From positions 1 to 36,243 of the forward strand of contig CAKSER010000014.1 of assembly GCA_934447715.1 (NCBI GenBank): a stretch of DNA of 36,243 bases, read 5' to 3'. The notes under the pieces were generated by a model. That model had not been told where the DNA came from, did no database searches, and saw nothing but the letters and a program-made list of their open reading frames with translations. Positions 23,777 through 33,973 of this stretch are shown here, one piece after another. Each line of letters starts with the position of its first letter. The first letter of the stretch is position 1. A program made the position numbers and the translations under genes. Source of the DNA: an uncultured Eubacteriales bacterium (GTDB taxonomy: Bacteria > Bacillota > Clostridia > Oscillospirales > CAG-272).

Positions 23777-25774
23777 ATGTCGAAAGAAAAAAAGCAGTAC
23801 GACGAACAGAGTATTTCATCTCTTAAGGGAGCTGACAGAGTAAGAAAGCGCCCTGCGGTCATCTTCGGTTCCGACGGACTCGAGGGCTGCGAGCACTCTG
23901 TTTTCGAGATCATTTCAAACGCTGTCGACGAGGCTCGCGAAGGCTTCGGAAGCCTTATAAACATTACCGTATTCAAGGATCACTCTATCGAGGTCGAGGA
24001 TTTCGGACGCGGGGTTCCGCTTGACTATAACGAAAAGGAAGGAAGATACAACTGGGAGCTTGTCTACTGCGAGCTCTATGCAGGAGGAAAGTACTTCAAC
24101 AACAGCGCGGATTCATCCTATAAATACTCTCTCGGTCTTAACGGCCTCGGCGCGTGTGCAACACAGTACAGCTCAGCCTATATGAATGTCCGCTCCTATA
24201 AGGGAGACATCCTTTACAGCATCGATTTTAAAAAGGGAGAGCCTGTCACAGAGCTTACCAAAACAGAGCTGCCTCGTTCTAAAAAGCGCACCGGAACGGT
24301 TGTAAGATGGCTGCCGGATCTTGAGGTTTTTACCGATATAAACATCCCTCTCGAATTTTACACCGAAATGCTCAAAAAGCAATCGGTCGTAAACTCCGGA
24401 ATAAGGTTCCACCTGAAGTGGGAGACACAGGAGGGCTTTGACGAGTACGATTTTATCTATGAAAACGGAATAATCGACTATGTTTCGGAGATTGCAGGAG
24501 AGGATTCACTTACCGCGCCTGTGTTCTGGCAGACAGAGGACACCGGAAGAGACCGCGCCGACAAGGACGATTACAAGCTCAAGGCAGAGGTTTCGTTCTG
24601 CTTTTCAAACAAGGTGAGCCGGCTTGAATACTACCACAACTCGAGCTTTCTCGAGCACGGCGGATCACCTGAAAAGGCGGTCAAGTCCGCATTCGTTGCC
24701 GAGCTTGACAAATATCTTAAAGCAAACGGAAAATACAACAAAAACGAGTCGAAAATTCTGTTCACCGATATTGAGGACTGCCTCGTGCTTGTCACAAACA
24801 GCTTTTCAACACAGACCTCATACGAAAACCAGACAAAGAAATCGATTACAAACAGCTTTATAGCAGAATCGCTCACGGCGTTTTTAAAGCACAATCTTGA
24901 GGTTTACTTCCTTGAAAAGCCGCTTGAGGCTGAAAAAATAGCTTCTCAGGTGCTTATCAACAAGCGAAGCAGAGAAAAGGCGGAAAGCGCGAGAATTGAT
25001 ATTAAAAAGCAGCTTTCAAGCAATATGGATATCGCAAGCCGGGTTGAAAAATTCGTCAACTGCCGCTCGACCGATCCGGAAATCAGAGAGCTTTATATCG
25101 TCGAGGGGAACTCCGCTCTTACCTCCTGTAAACTTGGAAGAGCCGCAGAGTTCCAGGCGATTATTCCGGTCAGAGGAAAGACGCTAAACTGTCTTAAAAG
25201 CCCGTACGAAAAGATTTTTAAAAGCGAGATCATTCTGGATCTGCTTCGGGTTGTCGGATGCGGAGTTGAAATCAAAGGCAAGGTAAAGGGAGACATTGTT
25301 CCGTTTTCGATGGACAACCTCAGATGGAGCAAGATCATTATATGCACCGATGCGGACAAGGACGGATTTCAGATCCGCACGCTGCTGCTTACGATGTTCT
25401 ACAGACTTCTTCCGACGCTGATAAAGGAAGGAAGGATATATATAGCCGAATCTCCGCTTTACGAGCTCACCTGCAAGGGAGAGATCAGCTTTGCGTATGA
25501 CGAAGCTGAGAAAGCAAAGATTATAGCAGGCTATAAGGATGCAAAGTATACAATTCAGAGATCGAAGGGACTCGGTGAAAACGAGCCGGAAATGATGTGG
25601 CAGACAACAATGAATCCGGCAACGCGCAGGCTTATCCGCGTATCTGCCGCAGATGCCGAGCAGACCGCAATTATTTTTGACACTCTTCTTGGTGATAACC
25701 TCCCGGCAAGAAAAGCATTTATTGCCGAAAACGGCGCAAAGTATATGTCGGATCTCGACGTAGACGACGGCTGA
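23777..25774 (+). CDS. Divergent type IIA DNA topoisomerase B subunit (GyrB/ParE-like)
   Basis: A 665-aa ATPase subunit of a gyrase or topoisomerase IV-like enzyme. The GHKL domain has FEIISNAVDEAREG (Asn48, Asp51), EDFGRGVPLD and GLNGLGACATQ. The TOPRIM domain has EGNSALTSCKLGRA (Glu443) and DADKDGFQIRTLLLTMFYR (Asp525), then RSKGLGENEPEMMWQTTMNP. Compared with canonical GyrB/ParE, DNGRG is DFGRG and EGDSAGGSA is EGNSALTSC, so this is a divergent paralogue. The metal-binding Glu and DxD remain. The start ATG 23777 has AAAGGA 10 nt upstream; the longer frame begins inside the leader. No GyrA/ParC-like partner is adjacent: addB follows after 25 nt. Confidence 0.9.
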   Translation: MSKEKKQYDEQSISSLKGADRVRKRPAVIFGSDGLEGCEHSVFEIISNAVDEAREGFGSLINITVFKDHSIEVEDFGRGVPLDYNEKEGRYNWELVYCELYAGGKYFNNSADSSYKYSLGLNGLGACATQYSSAYMNVRSYKGDILYSIDFKKGEPVTELTKTELPRSKKRTGTVVRWLPDLEVFTDINIPLEFYTEMLKKQSVVNSGIRFHLKWETQEGFDEYDFIYENGIIDYVSEIAGEDSLTAPVFWQTEDTGRDRADKDDYKLKAEVSFCFSNKVSRLEYYHNSSFLEHGGSPEKAVKSAFVAELDKYLKANGKYNKNESKILFTDIEDCLVLVTNSFSTQTSYENQTKKSITNSFIAESLTAFLKHNLEVYFLEKPLEAEKIASQVLINKRSREKAESARIDIKKQLSSNMDIASRVEKFVNCRSTDPEIRELYIVEGNSALTSCKLGRAAEFQAIIPVRGKTLNCLKSPYEKIFKSEIILDLLRVVGCGVEIKGKVKGDIVPFSMDNLRWSKIIICTDADKDGFQIRTLLLTMFYRLLPTLIKEGRIYIAESPLYELTCKGEISFAYDEAEKAKIIAGYKDAKYTIQRSKGLGENEPEMMWQTTMNPATRRLIRVSAADAEQTAIIFDTLLGDNLPARKAFIAENGAKYMSDLDVDDG

Positions 25775-25799
25775 TACCAAACTTTTTTCAGAGGTCACA

Positions 25800-28700
25800 A
25801 TGATAAAATTCATATATGGCGGATCCGGAAGCGGAAAAACCGAATATATCGAGGATGACATTACCGCAAGGCTGAAAAGCGACGGCAGTGTCATCCTCCT
25901 TGTGCCTGAGCAGCAGGCAATCATCGCCGAGCGCTCGGTAAACCGGAAAACAACAAAAGAAAGGATTCCGACAATCAATCTTGAGGTCCTGAACTTCAAC
26001 CGCCTTTCAAACCGGGTTTTCAGGGAATACGGCGGAATTCAATATGAAAATGTTACAAACGGCGGACGTGCGCTTATCATGTGGAAGGCACTCTTTTCTT
26101 CCCTTCCGTTCCTTAAGCAGTACTCATCCGGAATCGACACCCCCTCTGTCTTTATTCCGTCGCTGCTCGAGGAAATTGAGGATATGCAGAGGTATAACAT
26201 TACCCCTTCAAGACTTGAGGAGGTTGCAGCCTCTCTGCCGGAGGAAAGCAAGCGCCTTTCGGAAAAGCTGTCTGATTTTTCGGTTTTATTTTCATCCTAT
26301 CTTCAGATACAAAACGAGCTTTTCGGGCTTTATTCAAGCACAATGTCGCGTCTTTCAAAGACCCTGTCGGAAAACAGCTTCTTTTCGGGAAAGGATGTCT
26401 ATATCGATTCGTTTGCCGGCTTTTCTCCGGAGGAATATGACATTATACGGCATATAATAAGGCAGGCGGACAATCTTACAATCTCGCTTTGCTTTGACCC
26501 GAGGGAAAATCAGCTTGTATCCGACAACACTATCGGAACCGCAAAAAAACTTAAGCGTCTTTCGGCAGGAAAGCAGATCGAGGAGGTCTTTTTAGACGGC
26601 CATCCGAGATTTGCCTCCCCCGAGCTTGCATTTCTTGAAGAAAACATGTTCAAGGCGGACAGAACAGAGACCTATGAGGATGTGCCCGAAAATATTCACC
26701 TGATCGAGGCAAGAAATATCTATTCGGAGGCGGAAACTGCCGCAAGAGAGATTCTGGAGCTCGTAAAAGCCGGCTCAAAATACCGCGATATTGCAGTAAT
26801 AATGCGCTCGGAATCGGATTATGAGGGCGTCATTGATGCGATTTTTGACCGATACGGCATACCGTATCACTTTTCGAGGAGGGTCGAGCTCGACCAGAAG
26901 CCGGTTTTCAAGCTGATCCTGTCGGCACTCAATATCAAGAACGGCGGATTTAAAATCGAAGATGTTATCGTCTTTATAAAAACCGGATTTTCCGGCATTT
27001 CAAAAGACGAGGCGGATCTTCTTTGCGACTACGCCTACAGGTGGAACATACGCGGAAATGCCTGGACCTCCGACGAGGACTGGATAATGAATCCGGACGG
27101 ATATACCGCAAGATTTACCGAACGCAGCGAAAAAATTTTGAAAGAGGTAAATGAAGCAAGACGCAAGGTAGTAAATCCGCTTATCAGGCTTTTCGATTAT
27201 CTTGACGGCAAAAGGACCGTAAAGGAGGTATGCTGTGCCCTTTACGATTTTCTTACAACGCTCGGCGTCCCTTCCTTAATGGAGGAAAGCGGAAGCGAGG
27301 AGGACCTTCGCCTTTGGAACGCTCTTTGCGACGTTCTTGATCAAATGGTGCTTATTCTGCCGTCTCTTCCGGTAAACGCGCTGCAGTTCAGCCAGCTTAT
27401 ATCTCTTGTTATCCGTGCGACCGATATTGGAACGCTTCCGTCAAGGGTCGATGAGGTAACAATAGGATCGTCCGGCAGACTGAAAATCTCAGATATAAAT
27501 CACGCGATTCTCCTCGGCGTAAACGAGGGGATCTTCCCTGCAGCCGCAAGAGAAAAGGGAATGCTCAGCGACAGAGAGAAAACCGAGCTTGAAACATACG
27601 ATCTCATCTTCACTCCGAAGGTCGATTATCTTTCGGTCGAGGAGCTGTACAGCTTCTATAAATCGGCAACCGCTCCGAAGCAGACGCTCACGATTATCTA
27701 TTCCTCATCCGACATTTCGGGAAGCACTCTTCGTATATCCCCTGTCTGCGAACGGCTTAAAAGCGCATTTCCGAAGCTTCAGACGGTGATTGCCTCGGAA
27801 GCAAGCATCCTTTCGAAGCTTGAAACAAAAGAGACATCCTTTGAATATGCCGTCCTGTTTAAAGACAGCGAGATCGGAAGGGCTCTTCAAAGAATATATA
27901 CATCGGACGAAAAATACTCCGGTCTTCTTAAAGCAGCCGAGGCGCCTCTCGAGCTTTCTTATTATACGCTTGCAGAGGACACGGTAAACGAGCTTTTTAA
28001 AAGCGATCTTAAAATGACGCAGTCCCGGCTTGAACAGTTTGTAAAGTGCGCCTTCAGCTATCAGTGCAAGTACAACATGAAGCTGACGGATCACGACAAA
28101 ATAAGCTTTACAAGCGCGGATACCGGCACATTTATTCATCATGTCCTCGAAAAATTCATGTCCTGCTGTCAAAGAGACGGAAAAATCCGCTATGACATGA
28201 CAAATAGTGAAATCGAGGAGCTTGTCGACAGCATTATTTCCGACTATATCGGCAATCTGTTTAAGGACGCAGGGCAAAAGAAGCACAGGACAAACAGAAT
28301 GATCGAGCTGTTTGCAAGGCTTAAAAGATCGGTAATTGCAATAATCAACTGCCTGATCGAGGAGCTTGCACAAAGCGAGTTTATCCCTTGTGCCTTTGAA
28401 ATGAAGATCGATGACAGCAGCGATCAGAATGTCGTTTCACCGTTCAAGGTTCAGCTTTCCGACAATACAAATCTGCTTATCTACGGCACAATCGACCGTG
28501 TAGATGCCTTTAGAAAGCAGGACAAGCTGTATTTCAGGGTTGTGGACTACAAAACCGGCTCCAAGGTCTTTTCGGCAGATGACATCGAGCTTGGGCTCAA
28601 CCTTCAGATGCTCCTTTACATGTTCTCGGTGTGGAAGGATAAGAGCGAAACGCTCAAAAAAATCACAGGCTGTGAAAACTGCGAGCTTGTCCCGTCCGGG

Positions 28701-29132
28701 GTTCTTTACTATGAAATGAAGGCAGATGCCGGAAACGTTCCGTACGGCACAGACAGTGCAACAGTCTTAAGAACCGTTGCGGAAAGGCTTAAGAGAACAG
28801 GAATGCTCCTTTCGACCGAGACGGTGTTAAGAGCCTGCGAAAGGGCGCTCGAGGGCAGATACATCCCGGTAAGGGAGGCAAAGGGAGCAAAGGATGCAGA
28901 GACTGCCGGCAAGGCAAATGCTGTAAGCAAGCCCACCTTTGTATCAAGCGTAAAAAGCCTCGAGCTTGTTTCGGACTTCGGAAGGCTTCTTTGCACGGTT
29001 GAAAAAACCGTAAGAAGGCTCGGAGACGAAATCAAGGGCGGAAAGGCCTCTGCAGTGCCGTTAAAGGACAAGGAGCACGACGGCTGCAGGTACTGCAAAT
29101 TCAAGCCGATCTGCAGAAGATTTGATTTTTAA
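25800..29132 (+). CDS. addB: ATP-dependent helicase/nuclease AddAB, subunit AddB
   Basis: An 1110-aa subunit of the Gram-positive RecBCD equivalent, which resects double-strand ends for recombination. The N-terminus has Walker A GGSGSGKT (7-14), and the body resembles an inactivated UvrD-like helicase that scans for Chi. The C-terminal RecB-type nuclease has VVDYKTGS (Asp916) and QMLLYM. The 4Fe-4S cluster cysteines are likely Cys750 (or Cys756) and C1096, C1099, C1105 near the end (GCRYCKFKPIC). AGAGG lies before the ATG. It is 25 nt after the topoisomerase gene and 18 nt before addA, so one transcript probably carries all three. Confidence 0.95.
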   Translation: MIKFIYGGSGSGKTEYIEDDITARLKSDGSVILLVPEQQAIIAERSVNRKTTKERIPTINLEVLNFNRLSNRVFREYGGIQYENVTNGGRALIMWKALFSSLPFLKQYSSGIDTPSVFIPSLLEEIEDMQRYNITPSRLEEVAASLPEESKRLSEKLSDFSVLFSSYLQIQNELFGLYSSTMSRLSKTLSENSFFSGKDVYIDSFAGFSPEEYDIIRHIIRQADNLTISLCFDPRENQLVSDNTIGTAKKLKRLSAGKQIEEVFLDGHPRFASPELAFLEENMFKADRTETYEDVPENIHLIEARNIYSEAETAAREILELVKAGSKYRDIAVIMRSESDYEGVIDAIFDRYGIPYHFSRRVELDQKPVFKLILSALNIKNGGFKIEDVIVFIKTGFSGISKDEADLLCDYAYRWNIRGNAWTSDEDWIMNPDGYTARFTERSEKILKEVNEARRKVVNPLIRLFDYLDGKRTVKEVCCALYDFLTTLGVPSLMEESGSEEDLRLWNALCDVLDQMVLILPSLPVNALQFSQLISLVIRATDIGTLPSRVDEVTIGSSGRLKISDINHAILLGVNEGIFPAAAREKGMLSDREKTELETYDLIFTPKVDYLSVEELYSFYKSATAPKQTLTIIYSSSDISGSTLRISPVCERLKSAFPKLQTVIASEASILSKLETKETSFEYAVLFKDSEIGRALQRIYTSDEKYSGLLKAAEAPLELSYYTLAEDTVNELFKSDLKMTQSRLEQFVKCAFSYQCKYNMKLTDHDKISFTSADTGTFIHHVLEKFMSCCQRDGKIRYDMTNSEIEELVDSIISDYIGNLFKDAGQKKHRTNRMIELFARLKRSVIAIINCLIEELAQSEFIPCAFEMKIDDSSDQNVVSPFKVQLSDNTNLLIYGTIDRVDAFRKQDKLYFRVVDYKTGSKVFSADDIELGLNLQMLLYMFSVWKDKSETLKKITGCENCELVPSGVLYYEMKADAGNVPYGTDSATVLRTVAERLKRTGMLLSTETVLRACERALEGRYIPVREAKGAKDAETAGKANAVSKPTFVSSVKSLELVSDFGRLLCTVEKTVRRLGDEIKGGKASAVPLKDKEHDGCRYCKFKPICRRFDF

Positions 29133-29150
29133 AGAAAGGAGGATATCCCG

Positions 29151-32100
29151 ATGAGTACAAGGAAATGGACAGATGATCAGCTTCAGGCGATTTCGGAAAG
29201 CAGCGATACGATGCTTGTCTCTGCCGCAGCAGGCTCCGGAAAAACCTCGGTTTTAACCGAGAGAATAATCAGAAAGGTAACCGACAGCACAAACCCTGTC
29301 GATATAACAAGACTGCTTGTGGTGACCTATACAGAGGCAGCCGCAGCCGAAATGAAGGAAAGAATCTCGGCAGCGCTTACAAAGGCAATGGCACTCGATC
29401 CGAAAAACAAACGGCTTCAAAAGCAGTATCTCCTCCTGCCCGGCGCACATATTTCGACAATTCACGGCTTCTGCCTTGATGTTATAAGAAAGAATTTCAA
29501 TCTGCTTAATATCGGAGCCTCATCAAAGGTTCAGAGCGCGGAGCAGTCAGAAATTCAAAGAAAAACAATTATGGAAAGCATAATTGACGAGTATTATGAC
29601 AAGGCTCCGGAGGAATCCGACATTCCGGATTTTGCGATGTATGTCGATAATTTTGTTACAATAAGCGACGACAAGCTGTCGGATATTCTTCTTAATATAT
29701 ACCTAAGCACAATGTCGCTTCCGGAGGGAATCGGATTTTTAAAAACCGCATCCGACAGCCTAAAGCACTGCCTTGACGGCGATCTGTTTGACACCCCGTT
29801 CGGCAAGCCGATTATTTTAGAGCTTAAGGAAATGTTTGAGCACTATAAAAAAGTGTTTATGCAGGCGATCGAATATATAGGCGAAAATCCGGAATTTGAA
29901 AAGTATCTCGTTTCCTTTAAGGCGGACAGCGACTTTTGCGATCTGGTACTTAACGAGCTTAAAAATCCGGATTACAGCTCGCTTCGAAGCACGCTTTCCT
30001 CCTTCTCGCCGGTAACCCTTGCAAGAATCAAGTCGGAGCTTTTGTCGGACGAAATTGTTTATTATAAAGAGCTGCGAAAGAAGTTCAGCCCGTCTGTAAA
30101 GGAGCTTTTAAAAGCATATTTCTGCTATACAACCGAGCAGATTTCCGAAATGGCGAAAAAGAGTGCGGAATTTGTCGACATGACCTATCTGCTGCTTTCG
30201 GCATTCGAAAAGAAGTATTCGGAGGAAAAACGGGCGCGCGGACTTCTTGACTTTAACGACCTTGAGCATATGGCATACAGCCTTCTTGTTTCAAAAGATA
30301 AAGAGCCGACCGTAACTGCCACGGAAACTGCCGATTCGTTTGACGAAATCTATATCGACGAGTATCAGGATGTCAACCGACTGCAGGATGACATTTTTAA
30401 GGCAATTGCAGCTGCAAAAAGCACAAGCAGATTTCTTGTCGGCGACGTAAAGCAGAGCATCTACGCCTTCAGAGGCTCAGAGCCGGCTCTGTTTTCCGGC
30501 TACAGAAAAAATCCGAATGTAAAAACTATCTTTTTAAGGCACAATTTCCGCAGCGAAAACACAATTTTAAGCTTTGTAAACGCTGTGTGCGGATATCTTT
30601 TCAGAATTTCCTCCGACGAAATCAACTACCAAGATGAGGACGACCTTGTTTCGGGAAAGGAAATCAGGGAAGCCGAGAAGGTGGAAATTGCAATTGTGTC
30701 CGCCGCAAAGGAAAACGACAGCCGGGATTCAAACGAAAACGATTCGGACAAGTCGGAGGACTTTGAGAAAAACGAGCTTGAGGCGGATTTTGTCGCAAGA
30801 CGTGCGGCAAAGCTTATAAAGCAGGGATACCGACCGAAAGACATTGCCGTGCTTCTGCGTTCTCCGAAGTCCACTGCAGCAGTATATGAAAACGCGTTTA
30901 AAAGATACGGAATTCCCTGCTGCAACGAGGATGCGCAAAGCCTCTTCGAAAATCCAGAGGTTCTGGTCGTCATGTGCATTCTCAACTGCATCGATAACCC
31001 CTGCAGGGATATATACCTTGCCGGAGCGCTCAAAAGCCCGATTTTCGGCGTTACGGTCGACGAGCTTATAACAATCAGGCACTACACCCCGGACGGCTTT
31101 CTTTACGACGCGCTCCGCGCCTATACCTCGGACACCGGATTTGCAAAAGGAAAGCGATTTTTAAGTACGCTTGAAAAATACCGCAAAATGGCATCCGAGC
31201 CGGTTGACAAGCTGATCTGGTATATCTATACCGACAGCGAAATCATGTCGCTTCTTCGCGCAAATGAAGGCGTGAAAGCCGATCTTGTCGAGCTTAAGCG
31301 CTCAAATCTGATGCTTTTATATGACATTGCAAGAAAATTCGAGCGCGACAGCTACAGGGGGCTTTTCAGCTTTATAAATTACATAAACGACATGCTCGAA
31401 GGAAAGGCAAAGATCAACACCGCAAGCTCGTTTACCGATTCAAGCGACGCGGTAAGAATATTAAGCATTCACAAATCAAAGGGACTTGAGTTCCCTGTCT
31501 GCTTCCTTTGCGGAGCCTCCAAGCGCTTTAACCAGGAGGATATTAAAAAGAAAATCCAGATGGATACCGGAATCGGAATCGCGCTGACGCTCCCGGACGA
31601 TACCGGATTTGCATCCTGCGATACGATCTTTCGAAAGGCGCTTCAGCTAAGCAGCAAGAGAAAGCTGCTCGCAGAGGAAAAACGCGTTTTGTATGTCGCG
31701 CTGACAAGACCGATTGAAAAGCTGATTATCGTAGCAGAGACGAATTCCGATCCGGAAAAGCTGATTGAAAACGCAAGATTCAGAGCAAAACTCGGCTCAG
31801 AATATCTGATAAATAAATCACTTACGCAGATCGAATGGATACTGACCTCGCTATTCGCTTCCGATTATAACGGCTTTGACCTTTATATCGACAATGCCGA
31901 AACTTTTGATAAAGGCGATAAGCAGAAAAGCGATGTCGATCAAATAGAGTATGACGAAGGGCTGATTAACGAGTACGAAAAAATCCTTAACGAAAGATTC
32001 ACCTTTGAATATCCGTACAGAATTTCAAAGGATATCCCGGCAAAGCTCGCGGTTTCGGACCTTACTCCGTCGATTCTCGACGACAGGGAGGAAACGGTTG

Positions 32101-32729
32101 ATCTAAACGAAAGGCCGGGAGAATCTATAAAATCGAAGGAAGAATATAAAAAGCCGCAGTTCCTTGAGGAAGCACGGGCAAACGCAGCCGAAAGAGGCAC
32201 CGCAACGCATGTATTTATGCAGTTCTGCGACTTTGAAAGGCTAAAATGCAGCGGATTTGACTCAGAGCTTGAGCGGCTGATCGACATGAAATTCATCCCG
32301 AAAAGATATGCCGATCTGATCGAAAGAAGCAGCATCAAGCGTTTCATTTCGTCCGAGCTGTTTTCCGAAATTCTGAGCGCAAAGCATATCTATCGTGAGA
32401 CAAGATTCAATATCAGCCTGCCTGCTTCGGATTTTACCCAAAATGAAGACAGCAAATCGGCTCTTTTAAATGAATCGGTTCTTGTTCAGGGTGTTATCGA
32501 CTGCATTACAGAAGCAAACGACGGCACAGTCAGTGTAATCGACTATAAGACCGACTACTTTTCAAGAGAGGACATATCAAGCGGAAAAGCCGAGGAGGAG
32601 CTGATACGCCGCCACAGCACCCAGCTTTCATATTATGCAAGGGCATGCGAGCAGCTTTTACTTAAAAAGGTTGACCGGCTTTGTATCTATTCCTTTGCAC
32701 TCGGGAAAACGGTGGAAATCAAAAGATAA
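29151..32729 (+). CDS. addA: ATP-dependent helicase/nuclease AddAB, subunit AddA
   Basis: A 1192-aa UvrD-family helicase with a C-terminal nuclease. Helicase motifs in order: TDDQLQAI (Q motif), AAAGSGKT (25-32), LLDFNDLEHMAYSLL, IDEYQDVN (Asp403 region), GDVKQSIYAFRGSEPALF, ILSIHKSKGLEFPVCF, and RVLYVALTRPIEKL. The nuclease has VLVQGVIDCI and VIDYKTDYF (Asp1131), then QLSYYARACEQLL. With AddB it forms the heterodimer that unwinds and degrades ends. A strong AAAGGAGG lies 10 nt before the ATG. A long, strong terminator follows after 36 bp. Confidence 0.96.
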   Translation: MSTRKWTDDQLQAISESSDTMLVSAAAGSGKTSVLTERIIRKVTDSTNPVDITRLLVVTYTEAAAAEMKERISAALTKAMALDPKNKRLQKQYLLLPGAHISTIHGFCLDVIRKNFNLLNIGASSKVQSAEQSEIQRKTIMESIIDEYYDKAPEESDIPDFAMYVDNFVTISDDKLSDILLNIYLSTMSLPEGIGFLKTASDSLKHCLDGDLFDTPFGKPIILELKEMFEHYKKVFMQAIEYIGENPEFEKYLVSFKADSDFCDLVLNELKNPDYSSLRSTLSSFSPVTLARIKSELLSDEIVYYKELRKKFSPSVKELLKAYFCYTTEQISEMAKKSAEFVDMTYLLLSAFEKKYSEEKRARGLLDFNDLEHMAYSLLVSKDKEPTVTATETADSFDEIYIDEYQDVNRLQDDIFKAIAAAKSTSRFLVGDVKQSIYAFRGSEPALFSGYRKNPNVKTIFLRHNFRSENTILSFVNAVCGYLFRISSDEINYQDEDDLVSGKEIREAEKVEIAIVSAAKENDSRDSNENDSDKSEDFEKNELEADFVARRAAKLIKQGYRPKDIAVLLRSPKSTAAVYENAFKRYGIPCCNEDAQSLFENPEVLVVMCILNCIDNPCRDIYLAGALKSPIFGVTVDELITIRHYTPDGFLYDALRAYTSDTGFAKGKRFLSTLEKYRKMASEPVDKLIWYIYTDSEIMSLLRANEGVKADLVELKRSNLMLLYDIARKFERDSYRGLFSFINYINDMLEGKAKINTASSFTDSSDAVRILSIHKSKGLEFPVCFLCGASKRFNQEDIKKKIQMDTGIGIALTLPDDTGFASCDTIFRKALQLSSKRKLLAEEKRVLYVALTRPIEKLIIVAETNSDPEKLIENARFRAKLGSEYLINKSLTQIEWILTSLFASDYNGFDLYIDNAETFDKGDKQKSDVDQIEYDEGLINEYEKILNERFTFEYPYRISKDIPAKLAVSDLTPSILDDREETVDLNERPGESIKSKEEYKKPQFLEEARANAAERGTATHVFMQFCDFERLKCSGFDSELERLIDMKFIPKRYADLIERSSIKRFISSELFSEILSAKHIYRETRFNISLPASDFTQNEDSKSALLNESVLVQGVIDCITEANDGTVSVIDYKTDYFSREDISSGKAEEELIRRHSTQLSYYARACEQLLLKKVDRLCIYSFALGKTVEIKR

Positions 32730-32761
32730 AACGCATTTCATTTCTTCGTTAAGAACAATAC

Positions 32762-32817
32762 AAAAAGCCCCGGAAGATCAAAATTGATCTTCCGGGGCTG
32801 ATTTATTTGCTTTTTGT
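32762..32817. terminator. Bidirectional terminator between addA and the 348-aa gene
   Basis: A perfect 14-bp stem, AGCCCCGGAAGATC (32766-32779) with its complement (32786-32799), has a 6-nt loop AAAATT. Left A-tract and right T-rich tail allow use from both sides, fitting the convergent genes. Confidence 0.93.
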
Positions 32818-32839
32818 TTTTGCATCTGATGCTTATTGC

Positions 32840-33886
32840 TTACTTAAGAATAACATCCTTTGAGCAAATAATATCCGCAATCTGCTTGCCGGAGTATGTT
32901 CCGTTGTACGGCATTACACCCTTGATGGTGATAGTTGCGCCTGCCTGTGTCTGCAGCTCAACTGTGGAGATAAGCATAGAATGATGTCCCTCATCATCGC
33001 TTGTAATCTCGGGAACGGTAAACTTGACGGTCTTGTCTCCGACGGTAAGCGTACCCTCTCTCGAACCGATATAGAGCTTCTGGTAATCAAGATAAAGATC
33101 CACCTTGACAGTCGCTTTGCCGTCGCCCTTGCTCTCTGCATGGCAGACAGCACGAAGTTTAAGCGTTATCGAATCGTCGCTTGTGATCGTAAAGTCGGAA
33201 CTGAACGCACCGACACCTGTGATCGGGGGGACAGGATCTGTATCCGGCGTTGTTACCGGCTCTGTATCTGTGGTTGCAGGAGTTGTATCCGGCACCGTAG
33301 GATCGGTTGTTACCGGAGGCTCGTTTGTATCGCTGCCGGGTGACGGCGGATTCGTTGAAGTGTCACTCGTTGTTGTTCCGGTTCCCTGCTTGATTGTAAT
33401 TGTATCATCGTTCAGTTCGGCTTTGACATTAAGCTCAACCGCCTTGGTCGCAGTTCCGTCGACCTTACCGTTGATTATCCATTTAGCCTCGATCGGGCAT
33501 ACAACGCTTGTTCCCATCGCACGCTCGACCTCTGCCGAGAAGGTTGTGAGCAGCTTCTTCTGTAATTCGCTCTTATTTTCGCTAATCGAAGAGCTCGAGA
33601 AGGTATGCTTGATTCCGTTTATAATAAGCTCGTTACCGTCGATTGTTTTCACATTTGCCGATCTGTATTCAAGATACAGATTTGCCGTAACAACCGCCTT
33701 TGAAGAATCGGTCGACTGTGTGGCACTCCACTCAACAGAGAGCTTGACATCCGAAGCTTCGTTGTTCGATGCGGTCTTTCCCGACGAAATCAGAGCTACG
33801 GCAACAAGCGAGACTGCTGTAATCAGCAGGACGAAAACAAGAATGACAACTGTCATTGACTTTTTCATTTTATCAGCTTTTTTCAT
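32840..33886 (-). CDS. Membrane-anchored protein with two related beta domains
   Basis: A 348-aa protein with a basic N-terminus and one hydrophobic signal-anchor (about 10-33, VVILVFVLLITAVSLVAVAL). Two domains (about 45-165 and 225-348) look homologous: VTANLYLEYRSANVKT...GNELIINGIKHTF against VKVDLYLDYQKLYIGS...GTLTVGDKTVKF. They are joined by a Thr/Pro/Asp-rich linker (about 170-222) of the type seen in extracellular proteins. No sorting signal or catalytic motif is visible, and the family is not recognised. A weak GGAAAA precedes the first ATG; a second in-frame ATG six codons later lacks any site. It has its own consensus promoter and a shared terminator. Confidence 0.8.
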   Translation of the reverse strand: MKKADKMKKSMTVVILVFVLLITAVSLVAVALISSGKTASNNEASDVKLSVEWSATQSTDSSKAVVTANLYLEYRSANVKTIDGNELIINGIKHTFSSSSISENKSELQKKLLTTFSAEVERAMGTSVVCPIEAKWIINGKVDGTATKAVELNVKAELNDDTITIKQGTGTTTSDTSTNPPSPGSDTNEPPVTTDPTVPDTTPATTDTEPVTTPDTDPVPPITGVGAFSSDFTITSDDSITLKLRAVCHAESKGDGKATVKVDLYLDYQKLYIGSREGTLTVGDKTVKFTVPEITSDDEGHHSMLISTVELQTQAGATITIKGVMPYNGTYSGKQIADIICSKDVILK

Positions 33887-33936
33887 TTTTCCGGCTTCTT
33901 TCGTTTTTGATAAAAATAGATTCTCTTACCGTTGTA

Positions 33937-33965
33937 ATTATACCAAATTTCACCCGGATTGTCAA
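33937..33965 (-). promoter_or_regulatory. Consensus promoter of the 348-aa gene
   Basis: On the minus strand TTGACA (33965-33960), a 17-bp spacer and TATAAT (33942-33937). It begins only 8 bp after the stop of the upstream gene, so no terminator fits between them. Confidence 0.92.
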
Positions 33966-33973
33966 CCGATTTT

